Origin: Siderastrea siderea
Lineage: Eukaryota > Cnidaria > Anthozoa > Scleractinia > Rhizangiidae
Direction: 5' to 3'
DNA length: 64,000 nucleotides
NCBI GenBank assembly: GCA_964030785.1
Contig: OZ034972.1
Span: forward strand, 51,764,538 to 51,828,537
Positions 48,204-60,783 of this stretch are shown piece by piece (position 1 is the stretch's first letter; each line of letters opens with the position of its first letter). A model generated the notes under the pieces. It did no database searches. It saw only the letters and a list, made by a program, of their open reading frames with translations, and was not told the DNA's origin. The position numbers and the translations under genes are program-made.

Positions 48204-49336
48204 GGGGTTAACTCTGTTGTACGGTGATGAACGAAGCGGTCAAACAAATTCAGCATCTCGATTCAACTGACATCGTTCAACGTTAACGAGCGAATTACAG
48301 TTTTCAAACACGTTCGCCCACCCTGAGTGTCGAGTTACGTAGCAATGACATCACAGTGGCACTTACTTTTATTGCCGGAAGCGATTTCAATAATACTGCA
48401 AAATAACGAGAAACAAACAGCACCACAAGAAGCACTGCCGAAGAGCTTTCATTTAAATGGTCACAATTTAGACTGTAAAGTTAGAACTACCTTGTACAGC
48501 ATAATAAACAGCACCGCAAGAAAGTACTGCTCAGTAGCTTTCTCAGTTTTGAATGGTTACACTTTTAGGATTTTGAACAGGTAACAATCCTGATCACCTC
48601 ACATGACACAAGGGACTGAGCGAGAGGGAAGATATTGAAGGTATTAGGTATTGGAAACTTTGAGACTGGTTTATAGCCGCACAGAAAACGATAAACTGCT
48701 ACACAAATTTTGGCTAGAAATAATAATTCCAATCACGGAAGAATCATTTTGTAGCCGGATTAAAAAATTTTTTTTCCATTACAGAACCAGAAAGAATAAT
48801 ATTTTCTACATGTAAGAAGGTGCCACTTACCATAAACTTTTTGACACTCTAAAGATTAAATTGACTTTCACTATAATTATAAGACGGTTTAATTTCTGCA
48901 ACTTAACTATACATTGAATAATTGCACTGAAACTAATACTTGAGGGGCCTTTCCTTGATTTTGAAATTAGATTCGTTCTAAAGCTTGAGTTGGCTATCAC
49001 TAGTCAAGCACAATTAGGCTTAAACACGTTCCATCTGCACTTAGAAAACAGACCTTTCACTGGCTTTTTTTCTAAAAGCGAATGCTCGTCATCTTTTATA
49101 TATCCTTCCTGAAGAACAAAGTCATACATATACTAAGACACCTACAGTTTTAGCTGGCTGCTGCACAGCATTTTCAGGAAATCGTCTGCAAACGAGAAGT
49201 CTATTCCAACAAAAAGCTAATCTTAGATCCAAAACTTAAAATGTCGTGTATGTCCGAGGATTATAACCGTAAACAGTTCTACATTGTTCTACAGGTTTGC
49301 TCTCGAAGTATCATGTCGTTTTACAGCCACTAGCGC
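48204..49336. other. 3' flank of the acidic-protein gene, tandem-type repeats, no gene seen
   Basis: At about 48415-48580 are two partial units of the CATTTAAATGGTCACA, AGCACCGCAAGAAAGTACTG repeat family seen also at 34845 and 51330. The rest shows AT-rich DNA, probably including the 3' UTR of the minus-strand gene ending at 49337. Confidence 0.5.
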
Positions 49337-51853
49337 TCACGATTGCAGTGACACTTCCTCAGTTTTGGCTTTATTTGGTTCATCTTTGCCACTTTCCAGA
49401 AGTTTAAGGAGTTCGGTCTTCAGAGCCCGCAGCTTCTCGTTAATCTCTGCCAACTGTGCCAGCAGCTCGGTGGAAGACATCTTTACATCCTTGATAGTAT
49501 TCACAATCACAACTCTGAGATCAAACTGAATTACCGAGCTCTCTTTAAAGCCCTTATCAGCAATGTTTTCCTCAACTGGCTTCAGGGCCTTGCCACCTTC
49601 ACGCTTAGCCTCCTGTCTGGTATCTCTCTCGCTGTCGGTTGATGGACGCTTTGGTGTGCTGGCAGTAAGCTTGGTTTTCTCATCAAAAGGAGACGATTCA
49701 GATTTGAATTTCTGGAGGTGTTCATCAAAAGTACCAATGCTTTTGGGCAATGTGATCTCATCATTTGTGTCAGCCGGTTCCTGCTTCGAGCTTTCTTCAG
49801 TGGCAGCGTCTAGTTTGAGAAGCTCGCCGATTTGTTCTTCGACTTGATTTTCTTTACTCTTCTTGATTGATAGCAGAGCTAGCGTTTCTTTTTCAGGGTT
49901 ATCTTGATTCTTATCGTGATAGTGATCCGCTTGCTTCTTGTCAGGGTACATGAGCATGATGGCTTCTTCATTCACTGGAGTTTCTTCGTCTTGAGAATCG
50001 TCTTTGTGTGGGCCTTTCCTCTCGTTGTACGTCAAGAGGATTAGTTCTTCCACGTCTGTTTTGTTGCATGTTACAATCTCCGTTTCTCTGGTCGCCTCTC
50101 TGACATCCTCTTCGTTGGATTTTCCTGGCGATACCAGAGTATCGACGTTCTTTTCCTTGAACCTTGTAATCTCTCGATCCTGTACCGTATTTATGTCTTC
50201 CAAAGCTACTTCAAAAGTACCAATGCTTTTAGGCGATGCGATCTTGTCATTTGTGTCAGCCGGTTCTTGCTTCGAGCTTTCTTCAGTGTCAGCGTCTAGT
50301 CTGAGAAGCTCGTTGATTTGCTCTTCAACTTGGTTTTCTTTACTCGTCTTGACTGCCAGCACAACTAGCGTTTCTTTTTCAGGGTCATCTTGATTGTTAT
50401 CGTGATCCTGATCTACTTGCTGCTTGCCAGGGTACATGAGCATGATGGCTTCCTCATTCACTGGAGTTTCTTCGTCTTGAGAATCGTCTTTGTGTGGGCC
50501 TTTCCTCTCGTTGTACGTCGAGAGGATTAGTTCTTCCACGTCTGTTTTGTTGCGTGTTACAATCTCCGTTTCCAGGATGTGCACTGATTCTTCCATTTTC
50601 TCGTTCAAGACTTGGTTTCGCAATTTGTCATCAGGAATGCCTTCTTTTGGTGACGTGTCTTCTCCATCAGCCTGTTCTGCAGCCGTTTTATCAATTCCTT
50701 TATCTTCAACCAATTGTGGCTGAACGGTTTTGCTGTTCTTTGGCTCTGAGGAACTTCCTTCCAAGGCAACGTCAGCTACCTCGCCAGTTTTGGCATAGCT
50801 TTGTAAATTGACATTCTCGCTGTTTTCTTCTACATCCGAAAGTACGGTCTTCTCAGAAGCTTGCTCTTCTTTTGTTTCTGCCGCTGCTGATTCCGTGGAT
50901 CCACTTGACTCCTCAAGCGAAAATTCACTTCCGCTTCTCTCAAAATCACCTGAATCCCTGCTTTGCTTCTTCAAGCTGTCCAGGGAGCCATGTTTAGAAC
51001 TTTTGGATTTTTTTCCACTAAATCTAAAGAAACCAAACTTCTTCTTTTCTTTTGACGAAGGAGACTCTTGGTCGATTTCTTCAATTTGATTTTCAGCGCG
51101 AACGTCATTCGCAGATTCCTTTTCCAGGTCCTTCGAGTCTCTTTTTTTGCTCTTCTCTTTCTTCTCTTTCTTACTTTCTACAAAACGTACAAAATACAAA
51201 CACGGTTTATGGTCAATTATTAAACGCACCCGGAGGCGTGATACCTAGTCTAGTGGGCAGTTTTTACCAAAGAAAACACATCGAACTAAACTAGTCCTGA
51301 ATGATTACAGTTAATGTAATGATTTCATCCAATTAGACTGAAAAATAAACAGCACCATTGAAGGAAAGTGCTGCACGGTAGCTTTCACGTGAACGAACAC
51401 AATGTTAAGATTCCATCCAGAAACTAAAAAGCTAGAACCACCACCTTTTACGGCATACAATACAATAATAATACAATACAATAGTTTATTTATCCACGTA
51501 ACACTGAGGAGCTTACAAAAACTCGTTAAAACGTGTACGTGCACAATAAGCAAACAAACATTAAAACTAACCATGAGAGGTTATCCTCTCTTGAACTAGC
51601 ATAATAAACAGCTCTACAGGTAAGTGGGCATTCACTTGAATGGTTATACCTTAAACATCCATCCACAGGTTTAGCATTCCATCAACATACCCACACTAGC
51701 AAGAACCAGCCCGTAACAATATAGGGTTATTCTACAGAGTTAAATCTAAAAGGTTACAATTTGGAATTCCACCCTACCTTTCTTTGTTTTGTCCTTCTTT
51801 TTTGACTTGGTAGACAGCGAGTCTGAAGAGCCTTTAATGTCTTTCGAACTCAT
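49337..51853 (-). CDS. Acidic, Lys/Glu-rich protein with a duplicated 119-aa segment
   Basis: Two exons in phase 1: 51853-51778 (MSSKDIKGSSDSLSTKSKKK, donor GTAGGG) and 51177-49337 (acceptor TTGTAG), giving 638 residues. The N-terminus is basic (KKEKKEKSKKRD, KKKFGFFRFSGKKSKSSK), the middle acidic and disordered-looking, and the end carries a short amphipathic coiled coil (LLAQLAEINEKLRALKTELLKLLE). Two 119-residue repeats (about 229-347 and 391-509) share TEIVT-NKTDVEELIL, ERKGPHKDDSQDEETPVNEE, KENQVEEQI and SKQEPADTND almost unchanged, which implies recent internal duplication. There is no signal peptide or membrane helix, so it is probably intracellular. I do not recognise the family; a cytoskeletal or scaffold role would be a guess. 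Intron 1 (51777-51178) contains repeat units at about 51330-51680. Confidence 0.8.
51330..51680. repeat. Diverged tandem repeat, intron 1 and upstream of the acidic-protein exon
   Basis: Partial units with AACAGCACCATTGAAGGAAAG, TAGCTTTCACGTGAACG and AAAGCTAGAACCACC resemble the family at 34845-35200 and 48415-48580. A poly-A-like and (AATAC)-rich stretch lies between. Confidence 0.55.
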
Positions 51854-54800
51854 TTTCATCAGTTTTGGAAATTAGGTCAGGCTGATGACGAGTGTGAGAA
51901 GGTAGCAAAACGCTTGCACTCTGGCTTATCCTTCGAATGTCAAGCACGACTGGTCCAAACTGTACACTGACAAGGCAACAAAACGTACTGTCAAATTTAT
52001 ACCATGAATGACTAACTGGAAGGCCATTAAAGAATGTCAAAATTAAAAACACAAAAATATTAAGATAAATAAATGAATGAATAAATAACTGGTCATGCAT
52101 TTTTTTTACTGGTTAAAGTTTCAAGGCAACTGTGGCATTGACAACTGGGTTTGTGGGCCCATTTCCATCCCTCCCAAAATAGTTTTTATGCTCTCAAAAG
52201 ATTCTCTTGATACTTTCTTTTTTAAGCTGTTCACACAACCACTTTCTGTTTTGCCTTCATTGAATATCATCGAGCGCGTAGGCGAAATGAAAACAGCAGG
52301 GACTTGACACGCGCGAGAGAAAGGAGGAGCGCTCGCTCCACTAAAAACAGCAAAAAAGATATGGGAGCTAAATTCTATCAATTCCAGTTGATCTCCTATA
52401 AATTCAGTTATGTTCGTTCTGCAAATGACCTTGGCTGCCTTCAAACTGCCACTTAAATTTATGAGCGGAGACATTAAAAGCCTTGTTCCACGTTTAACTG
52501 AATTACTGTTAGCGTAAATTGGATTTCGAAAAACTGGCCCTAGCCGCTTTACAAATTAAACACTGACACGGATCAACTGAAACTGTTCTGTCTAAAACGC
52601 ACAAAAGATCTACAGCATGTGCCTTGCCTACGGTCAAGTTGCAACAGGGAAACAGTGCTTCGAGTTTTCAAATTATAGTGTGCATTATTAGTGGGTTTTT
52701 TTGTGCCATCAGCTCTAGATTATTGTATCTCGTAAAACATTGTGTCATGCAACTTATCGAGCTCGTGCCCCTTCTTTACCACCTGTGTTCTACACGAGAG
52801 AGTCAGAAGACCGGCAATCATGTTTGAAGCCATTTGTATATTTGTAAAATTTTATATCTTAGTAGTATTGTCAATTTTGTATGTATTATGTAGCTCTGTG
52901 TAATGCTGCAAGTTAAGTAAGGTAATAAATTTTATAAAGGTTATTTAAAAATCTTTAAGTTAACTCCCTTACTTCTTATATTTGTTCACACGAGCGTTTG
53001 TTGCAATTTCTTAAGCACATGTACATGAAAACGGAAAGGAAAAAATTCCATAAAAATTCATAACATTAGCCGCCTACCTTTAGCTTGCGAATTTGCAACT
53101 GAAAAACTGAAATATATCCATCGATGTGTTCAAGTTTCAAACAAAAAGCGAGTTACGCTGTCTTACGTATGTTGTTCTCAAATAATCTCCATCATGATCG
53201 AGGAGGGTTCAACGCACATGTCACAAAAAAGCGAACAGGGCAATATAAAAAATGCGAAAGCTCCACAAATTGTCATCACAATTTGCATTTTATGCTTGTT
53301 ACTTTTGAATTGTAAACATCACAGAAATTATTCAGGCAGTTGTTGCATGGTTTTTCCTTCGTCAATTATGACTTACTTTTTCGCTACTTCTTACAATTTT
53401 TGCGTGACCGAAATTGTTTTCGAATTGAGTTCGTGAGCGGCAACTTCTTTTCAAAAATAATTCAGAGAATAAAAAAGAGTTTTTGTACTGGCGCCTAAGT
53501 CAAGTGACAAACACATATTCTGTCATTTTCTGTCATTTCTTCTCTCTTTAAAACACCTGCCTAAATTCTGCTCACAAGAGCGTTGTGACATTTAACAAAG
53601 GCGTCGACCAATCAATGATTCTAGCCCCCGGTTCTAGCCTCCTGTAGTAACGGGAATGTTCAGTTTAACCGACCCACACAATATTTTAAAGTACAAGTTA
53701 CGAAAATGCCGGTTTCGTTTGGTATTTGCAAGGGAAAATGTAAACTGAAGCTGCATTCTGAAAAAGATTATTATAAAATAAACAAATAAAATAAAATAAA
53801 ATAAAATAAATTAAAAAAAATATATGAGAGATTTCACCCCTCTGCCACTAATCATTGGAGAGAATATAGGAACCCTGAATTGCGATCCCCCACTATAATG
53901 TATTCTGCTGGGCCTTCGGATGTAATAAAGGCCTCTGGTGAATGCTATCTACGGTCATCTCAGTAAAAATATTTCGGGACCTATGTTTTGTAATTGTTGG
54001 TTTCTGAAGTAACATTCAAGTAGATTTGGTTTCGTGAAGAGGTCAGTATCGGAAGACAACAATGAACAGAGATTTTAATAACATCAGTTACTCGTGTTTA
54101 CTGTTTACATTTTATTTCTTAAGTTAACAAAAGGATGCCGCTTAGCATATCATTAAAAAATTTTAAGACAACCAACACATTATGAAAAGCTTATAGAGTA
54201 AGCTTATCCGTGTCGGTTAAAGCTGTTTAGGTCAGTTGCATGGTAAACATCATCTCGCCATCACCAGGTGAAGCAAAATATTTTTACTTCTCAGCACCTC
54301 TTGTCTTGAAGCCTTCGCTTTCGCGAACAGAAACTCGTTTTCCCTGGCCGTTTGTACAGTAAAACATAGCTATCCCAATTTCTACTGCCTATCTTGCCGG
54401 CAAGATTGGCTTCTCGAATTATTTTTGTGCTCCCTTGAGTGGCCGATACTGAAAGAATCGGAAACTGCCGCTAGCGTGATGTTTTCTTTCGTTGAGGATG
54501 TCTGCATATATGACATTTTACTGACATTCCACGCTACGTGAATAATGCTACCAAAACGAACTGTGTACTCTTTTCTAACTCTCAAGAGGCCACCAATTTC
54601 AATTGCAACATGAGTCAAAACGAAACAGCACCGCATCAATGTGGATACAAGCTTCACTGTTTATACATAGTGCTCAGTACTTCATGCCGACCAGACTGGT
54701 TTCACCAGTCGTGCTCCATCCAGAGACTAAGGATAGAAGTATATAAAGAATAAGATTGCGGACATTTGCTTCTAGGAGTGAAATATTAAATAGTTGAACT

Positions 54801-55203
54801 TTTTAATCGAAGCAGAAACCTATTCATGTAGCTTACCTGGCAACCTCGTTGACTTACCTGACTTGAAGACAGCGGCTTCCCTCTCTATGACGACGTCTAA
54901 ACACAGGCCGATAACGCGTCTTTTCAGGAGCTGTCACTGTTCCCTTGAATATTTTCCAGAAGGGAAACGTGTCTTTTGTTGCCGTTGTAAGCTTCGTTTG
55001 CAACAGTCACTTGTAGACGCTAAACCTGGCGAAGAATGAAGATATCAAATAACAGATAAACGATGACAGATCGATGGACGAAAACAGTCCAGACACCTCA
55101 CGAGGGGAGGGGTGGAAGGAGAAAAAAATGACAGTTATTTTGATAAGCGCACAACCCAGGTGGGCAGAACATTCTTTAAAATGTTGAAACAACTCTGCTT
55201 TTA
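51854..55203. other. Intergenic region, no gene recognised
   Basis: Left edge is the likely promoter of the acidic-protein gene. An (AAAAT)n tract lies at about 53785-53812. Short open frames (52121-52474, 54382-54657, 54794-55039) have no recognisable domain, no supporting splice pattern that I can join, and are left out. Confidence 0.5.
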
Positions 55204-56120
55204 TGCATCAGTCAATTCCAGCTGCGCCCATGCCCCCCCCAGGCTAACCCCCAGGCATTAGCAATTTTTTTCTCTCGGATGGCAAATTCCCGGGGGTGGG
55301 GACACTTTAGCTGCCAAATGCCCCGCGGTGTGGACGAAGGAAGAGGGCAAATGCCCCGCCCCCGGGATCGTACGTCCCCAATCAACACTGCAGCAGTTTT
55401 CATTCATTGCACAATAATACCACTTTCAGCATTTTTATGTGTGATTTTTCATTTCTGTAGGCCTACCTCTCCGTCTTCTATTGTTTGTAACGGCACTATC
55501 CGATGTTAATAAAGCTAGTATAAATCCCAAGTGATGATATTTTAATACTTCACAGACAACAATACTACATGATAGTTGATTGTTACTTTAATGTTTTGTT
55601 TTAAACAGTTCGCTAGTAAACAGAAATCTTGACATTATAAAAGTCTGTTGTAACGTCATCTGTTGTGAATATTTTAATAATATGCAAAAGTATAAAACGA
55701 CGATCCTTATACACATGTTTAAAATTTAAGAATCATCGCGACTAAATGTTATTTAAATCCTTAAGAAGAATGCGTACGTCGATTCACGTTGATCGTTCCC
55801 GATCTCGCTATATTAAGCGATAGTTGTGCCTTGATGAGCAATGAAGAAATGCATAAAATCGAGAAAACCTCCACAAGTTTGTCCAGTCCTTGGCAGACAA
55901 TCCAATCTGCGACGAACTTCTGGTCCTTTGCGATAAAATCCTCCATGTTTGGATTTCGAGTCGGAAACCACATGAGTGTCAAAAGCCGGGGGGAAGGCAA
56001 ATGCCCAACCCCCGGGCCGTGCCAAATTTGTTAATGCCCCACCCCCGGGGCTGACAAGGCACGCAAATGCCCCGCAGTTGCCCGGGGGGGGGATGGGTGC
56101 AGCTGGAATTGACTGATGCA
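55204..56120. mobile_element. Inverted-repeat element, about 0.9 kb
   Basis: TGCATCAGTCAATTCCAGCT at the left returns as AGCTGGAATTGACTGATGCA at the right, next to TTA on both sides, which may be a 3-bp target duplication. CCCCGGGG-rich segments follow both ends. Ends (TGCATCA) and composition resemble the element at 21973-23733. Confidence 0.75.
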
Positions 56121-56491
56121 TTAATCCAAAGGTTCTAAGGTGCCAAAATATCAGTTACGGGTGGGTTTAGGTTTACAACACGACACAGAGCATACAAAAG
56201 TGCAATAAACAATTCATTGGGCTCAGCTAGTTTTACTTCGGCTAATATTCGTAATTCGTAATCAAAAGTTTGAGAGGACTTCAGGATGACGAATGTCTAC
56301 ACCATCTAGCCTGTTCCAGGAGTTGGAACAGGCTACCTCCGTAGCACTTTGAGCGCCGAAGCCATTCATGGGCATTTTTAGGCATTTTTTTTTTTGGCGA
56401 GTTGTTATGCAAGGGCAAGCATTGCATGACTGTTCTAAAACGGGAGCCTGTCTAGAATCGATTTTTCTGGTGCTAACTGCGACCAGGGGGC

Positions 56492-57678
56492 GCCCACACA
56501 AACTGTGTGACCGTTTGTACTTTGAAAATTATAAGAGAATGTACAGGGAAAACCGAAAGGTTTCTACTAACGTGAAATATTGCGAGGAATATTTACATTT
56601 AAGTTCAAAATAAACATAATTCAATCTCAATCGCTGTCTTTTGTCGTCATCATGCCTCTACACAGAGAATATTGGCGATTTCCAGCGTTTAGCGATGCGG
56701 TCGACTGTACCTAATGAGAGGAAAACAAAGGAGGAAAGCCAGATTTCAGACCGACCCAGCACCGAGCCGATTTTCACCGAGAAATCAGTTCGCATCGCAC
56801 TGTTTCCGAACTCCGTACCAGGCAAGCTGATGGGTTAAGGTTTCTTCTCGCAACATTCAATTGGAAATTCATCAAAAAATCGAAGCACGAGCCGTCGAAT
56901 AAGAATGTGTAATCCAGCAATCGAAGCTCCAACCATCCGCGGCTGGAGTTTCGTGTGTCGGCTTGTAACTGTCACGCCGTTTGCTCTTTTCTGATCAGAT
57001 GCGTTCGAACAATGCCCTTTCATAAACTCGTCCCGCAGGAGGGGAGGCTGGAGCAAACAAGTAGGCTCGTTTAACACATCGCCTCTGCTTGTTTGCTCCA
57101 GCCTCCCCTCCCATGGGTCGAGTTTATGAAAGGGCATTGTTCGAACGCATCCGATCAGAAAAGAGCAAACGGCGTGACAGTTACAAGCCGACACACGAAA
57201 CTACAGTCGCGGATGGTTGGAGCTTCAATTGCTGGATTTCACATTCTTATTCGACGGCTCGTGCTTCGATTTTTTGATGAATTTTCAATTGAATGTTGCG
57301 AGAAGAAACCTCAACCCATCAGCTTGCCTGGTACGGAGTTTGGAAACTTGCCTGGTGCGGAGTTTGGAAACAGTCCGATGCGAATTTCTTTGTGAAAATC
57401 GGCTCGGTGCTGGGTCGGTCTGAAATCTGGCTTTCCTTCCTTGTTTTCCTCTCATTACGTACAGTCGACCGCATCGCTAAACGCTGGAAATCGCCAATAT
57501 TCGCTGTGTAGAGGAGCGATGACGACAAAAGACAGCGATTGAGGTTGAATTATGTTTATTTTGAACTTAAATGTAAATATTCCTCGCAATATTTCACGTT
57601 AGTAGAAACCTTTCGGTTTTCCCTGTACATTTTCTTATAATTTTCAAAGTACAAACGGTCACACAGTTTGTGTGGGCC
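56492..57678. repeat. 1.2-kb near-palindrome just upstream of the FADD-like gene
   Basis: The arms, about 56492-57060 and 57090-57678, are inverted copies with few differences. Matching landmarks are CCCACACAAACTGTGTGACC and its complement at the outer ends, and GAGGCTGGAGCAAACAAG and its complement near the centre. The right arm has an extra partial duplication of about 24 bp (CTTGCCTGGTGCGGAGTTT) near 57345. Small ORFs mirrored in both arms are shadows. It ends about 160 bp before the FADD-like start codon. Confidence 0.85.
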
Positions 57679-57841
57679 GCCTGTGCTGCGACATAGCCAG
57701 GTTGTCACGCGAGATGTAATACTGTTACTCAACTCGTAATGCATTATGGGATAAGGGGAGCCCCCTGGCTCCGAACACGTGCCGCAAAGTTTGAGAATAC
57801 AAGACTCTACAAACACTTTCAGCTAAAGAGTTGCTCGGAAA

Positions 57842-58868
57842 ATGAGCATGGCATATATTTCAGAGTATCGAAAATTTACCTTTTCATTGTGTCAAGAGCT
57901 ATCGACAGAAGATTTAAATTCCTTGAAATATTTGTTACGAGACTTGTTGACGATGAGGGAAATTGAAGGTGCTAATAGCCCGACAGATTTATTTGTTTTT
58001 CTGGAACAAAGAAATGGGCTTGGCACAAACAACTGCCATTTGCTGAAAGATCTACTCACACAGATCAAGCGACAAGATCTGGTCCGAAAATTGCAGGATT
58101 TCGAAAGAAAGCAGCTTGGCAAACGTGCCATTGTTGCAAATAATCAAACTGCGACGAACGGCATCAGTCGCGCTGTCAACATGGAAGACATATTACAGGA
58201 TTGTGTTGCAGATGGCGAGCAACATCCTATCGTGCCTGCAAATAACAACGAGTATGTTCAGAGAGGTAAGTTTATTTTCCCCTAATTAATAAATTTCGTG
58301 AACCTAGGTGTTTTAATAGTTCTTTTGTCTATTTGTCGATGTGATTTTTTCGAAATAAAGATTACAAGTCATGCGTGACTCTCAGATTTCGAGACTGTTT
58401 ACAACAGTGACGTAATGCCATTTTTACTAGACAGTCACGCGATACTTTGCAGATTCACGCTCTAGACTACTGGTGTTATTAATGGTACTAATCCTCTTGT
58501 CCTACCTCTAATAACCAAGTTTTTGCTCTTTATTAGGGCATAAAGTCATGTTCAGGGATGTCAGTGCTGCAATTTACGAAAGACTTGGCTTCCTGCTAAA
58601 TCCACTTTCGTATAAGAACTGGGTTTACCTGGCTGGGAAACTAGATTATACTTATGCGCAAGTCAGCAATTATAAATTATGCCCAATGCAAAGCACTCAA
58701 ATGCTGCTGGAGAACTGGGCCACAAGAGCCGATGCCACTGTGCTAAAACTGTACCACGCCCTCATGGAAATTGGGCGAGAAGATGCTGCAAGAGAACTGG
58801 AACCTCTGTTAGCTCGGTCTACCTCAGTGTACGTAGAGACAAATGAAGCAAGACAGGCTCCTGAGTAA
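57842..58868 (+). CDS. FADD-like adaptor: DED followed by death domain
   Basis: Two exons in phase 1: 57842-58265 (donor GTAAGT) and 58537-58868 (acceptor TTATTAG), giving 251 residues. Residues 5-88 fit a death-effector domain, with FSLCQELSTEDLNSLKYLL and the charged motif RQDL (77-80) of the RxDL type. A polar linker (about 92-140) spans the intron. Residues 146-240 fit a death domain, ending in YHALMEIGREDAARELEPLL. DED then DD is the FADD layout; FADD links death-domain receptors to DED caspases at the cytosolic face of the receptor. The protein is somewhat longer than vertebrate FADD (about 200 residues) because of the linker. The frame is intact and the start has no upstream in-frame Met. 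TNFR genes with death domains lie 26 kb and more to the left. Orthology to FADD is likely but needs a tree. Confidence 0.85.
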
Positions 58869-59718
58869 GACTATTATGAAATGAATGGCCGAGGCCTGAG
58901 AAGAAGGGTGCGTTACCTCACATTTATGTTATCGCAAGATAACTTGTGATCAGGCCCCACCCCCCGCCCCCCCATTACACATGGAAGGCAAGCGAGTAAC
59001 TGACCTTGCGCGTTTAAGTGACGTCATTAGCTCCTGGTGACGTGGATTAATTTTCGCGTGTTCAGTTTTCGCAAACGATAACAAAACTCACACGTTTTTT
59101 CAGGGGTTTCTTTTTGCGTCAGAGTGACAAAAGTGTAGACAAAAGTGTCTTTCTGCAGATGAAAAATTAAAAGTCAACACACTTGGGGTGAGTTGTATAA
59201 AACTTAACGTCCAGCGCAACGTCAGACTTTAAAATAGTGACTTTGACTGGAGTGAACGTCCGACGTTAGAAGTTACGGTTTAAGTTTTATGCAACTCGCC
59301 ACTGGGGAGAATACTCATATCCCTATAATGTGTTAGTTTCGAGGATGTCTTACTTAAAACCCTGCTGACACAAACGCGTTTAGCACTTTAAGGTCGATTG
59401 TGACTGCTTAAGCTGCTGCAATAACATTCCTTTGACTGAGATCACGTATAACATGTTTTTCATATAACAGTTAAAATATGAATTTACTGATGTTTCTCCA
59501 ATGCAATTCAGCAATGAAATCTTTGTTTGTAGTGTAGCTTGAACTTGCTTAACTTCAGAAAATACAACCTAACCCTAAAGAAGTCTTTTTCTTTTGCAAC
59601 GATTGCAACTTTTCGTGCAACAATGTATAGTGTCGCAACACACAATTTTTAGCCTTTGCAAAACAAGTATCATGCAAAAATTCTAAGTTCAGATTTAAAG
59701 CAACATTTGTTTTTGCTG
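58869..59718. other. 3' flank of the FADD-like gene, no gene seen
   Basis: Nothing coding is recognised. A short inverted pair (GAGTTGTATAAAACTTAACGTC near 59190 and TTAAGTTTTATGCAACTC near 59281) suggests a further short MITE at about 59189-59298. Confidence 0.45.
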
Positions 59719-60155
59719 GCTTGGATAAATTCTGCTCGTAAAATGGCTTATTCTGCCTGCCGGCACTGCTCGCAAAAAATCGCTTATTCTGCTCCGTATT
59801 CTGCTCGGACACCTTAATTTCTGCTCCAATTCTGCTCGGTACCCGAAAAATTTTCCGCTCTTCGGGCCTTATGTATTTTCACAAATATGGAAGATATTAT
59901 ATATTCATTATGGATAGCAAAACTGTAATGCCGCTGACTTCAAAGCATGTGATGGATCTTTAACAAGGTATTTTCCATTTGCTCTCAGTATTTAGTTTTT
60001 AATTTTTCTTACGAGTGTTATGCATATCTTTAGTGTTTCTGACTTTCCGTTATTCTGCTCAAATAATGCTCGAAAACGCCTCATTCTGCTGGCAGAATGT
60101 TCGCCTCAAAAATCGCTTATTCTGCGTGAAATTAACCGGCAGAATTTATCCAAGC
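59719..60155. mobile_element. MITE with TTGGATAAATTCTGC ends
   Basis: GCTTGGATAAATTCTGC at the left is matched by GCAGAATTTATCCAAGC at the right. Several CTTATTCTGC units lie inside both ends. No coding content. Confidence 0.75.
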
Positions 60156-60234
60156 CTAATCAGTATGGCTGCGTATGCACGTGACGTTATCGCCGCCATG
60201 TTGATGTACCTTTAACGAGAGGTTTCTAGGTAAG

Positions 60235-60374
60235 GGTTAGACAATGAACGCGAGTGTCCTATGGGATATAGTGTCCTGAGCAAAGATACAATGGCACGAG
60301 GCCGCAGGCCGAGCGGCATTCTATCTTGCGAGGAACGCTATATCCCATAGGACACAGGCGTTCATTGTCTAACC
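60235..60374. mobile_element. 140-bp palindromic MITE
   Basis: GGTTAGACAATGAACGC and GTGTCCTATGGGATATAG at the left return inverted on the right side. A short non-coding centre separates the arms. Confidence 0.8.
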
Positions 60375-60783
60375 GTCTCAGAACATGATCACACCCACGA
60401 ACAATTTCGTTTTTGCGTGCAGACTGTATTTTTGCATTTTAATTTTTAGTTCTCACCTTGAAATCAAGTTGCTATTTTGTTTACGATATTTTCGCTATTG
60501 TACGCATGCTTTTGAGGTGCAATGTTTCAGAGTGCTTCACCAGTTCACCGCGCGGTTTATCGCAGTTGGTGCGTTAACAGCCATGAGCCAATACACGGAA
60601 ATTTGGAACTCGAGGCAGTAATTGCCACTAAAGATTTACTAGATTTACCCTGGTAAAAGCTTCACAGAGGTCAAACACACGACGCGTGCGCAGTTCCCGC
60701 CATAATTTTACAAAGGAAAATACAGACATATGTCGAAAGTTTCACTTTAACCGCAAAACTTAACGCCGTTTTTGAAAACGTAA

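Noticed and set aside
49563..51089. Several Ser-rich ORFs opposite the acidic-protein exon
   Set aside because: Antisense shadows of Glu/Lys-rich coding sequence.
56641..57528. Mirrored ORFs in the palindrome arms as a duplicated gene
   Set aside because: Frames are short, differ between arms and show no domain; they follow from the palindrome itself.
57755..57764. GGGGAGCCCC 78 bp upstream of the FADD-like start as a kappaB site
   Set aside because: It fits only the loosest consensus, sits in a GC-rich run, and has no paralogous promoter to compare.
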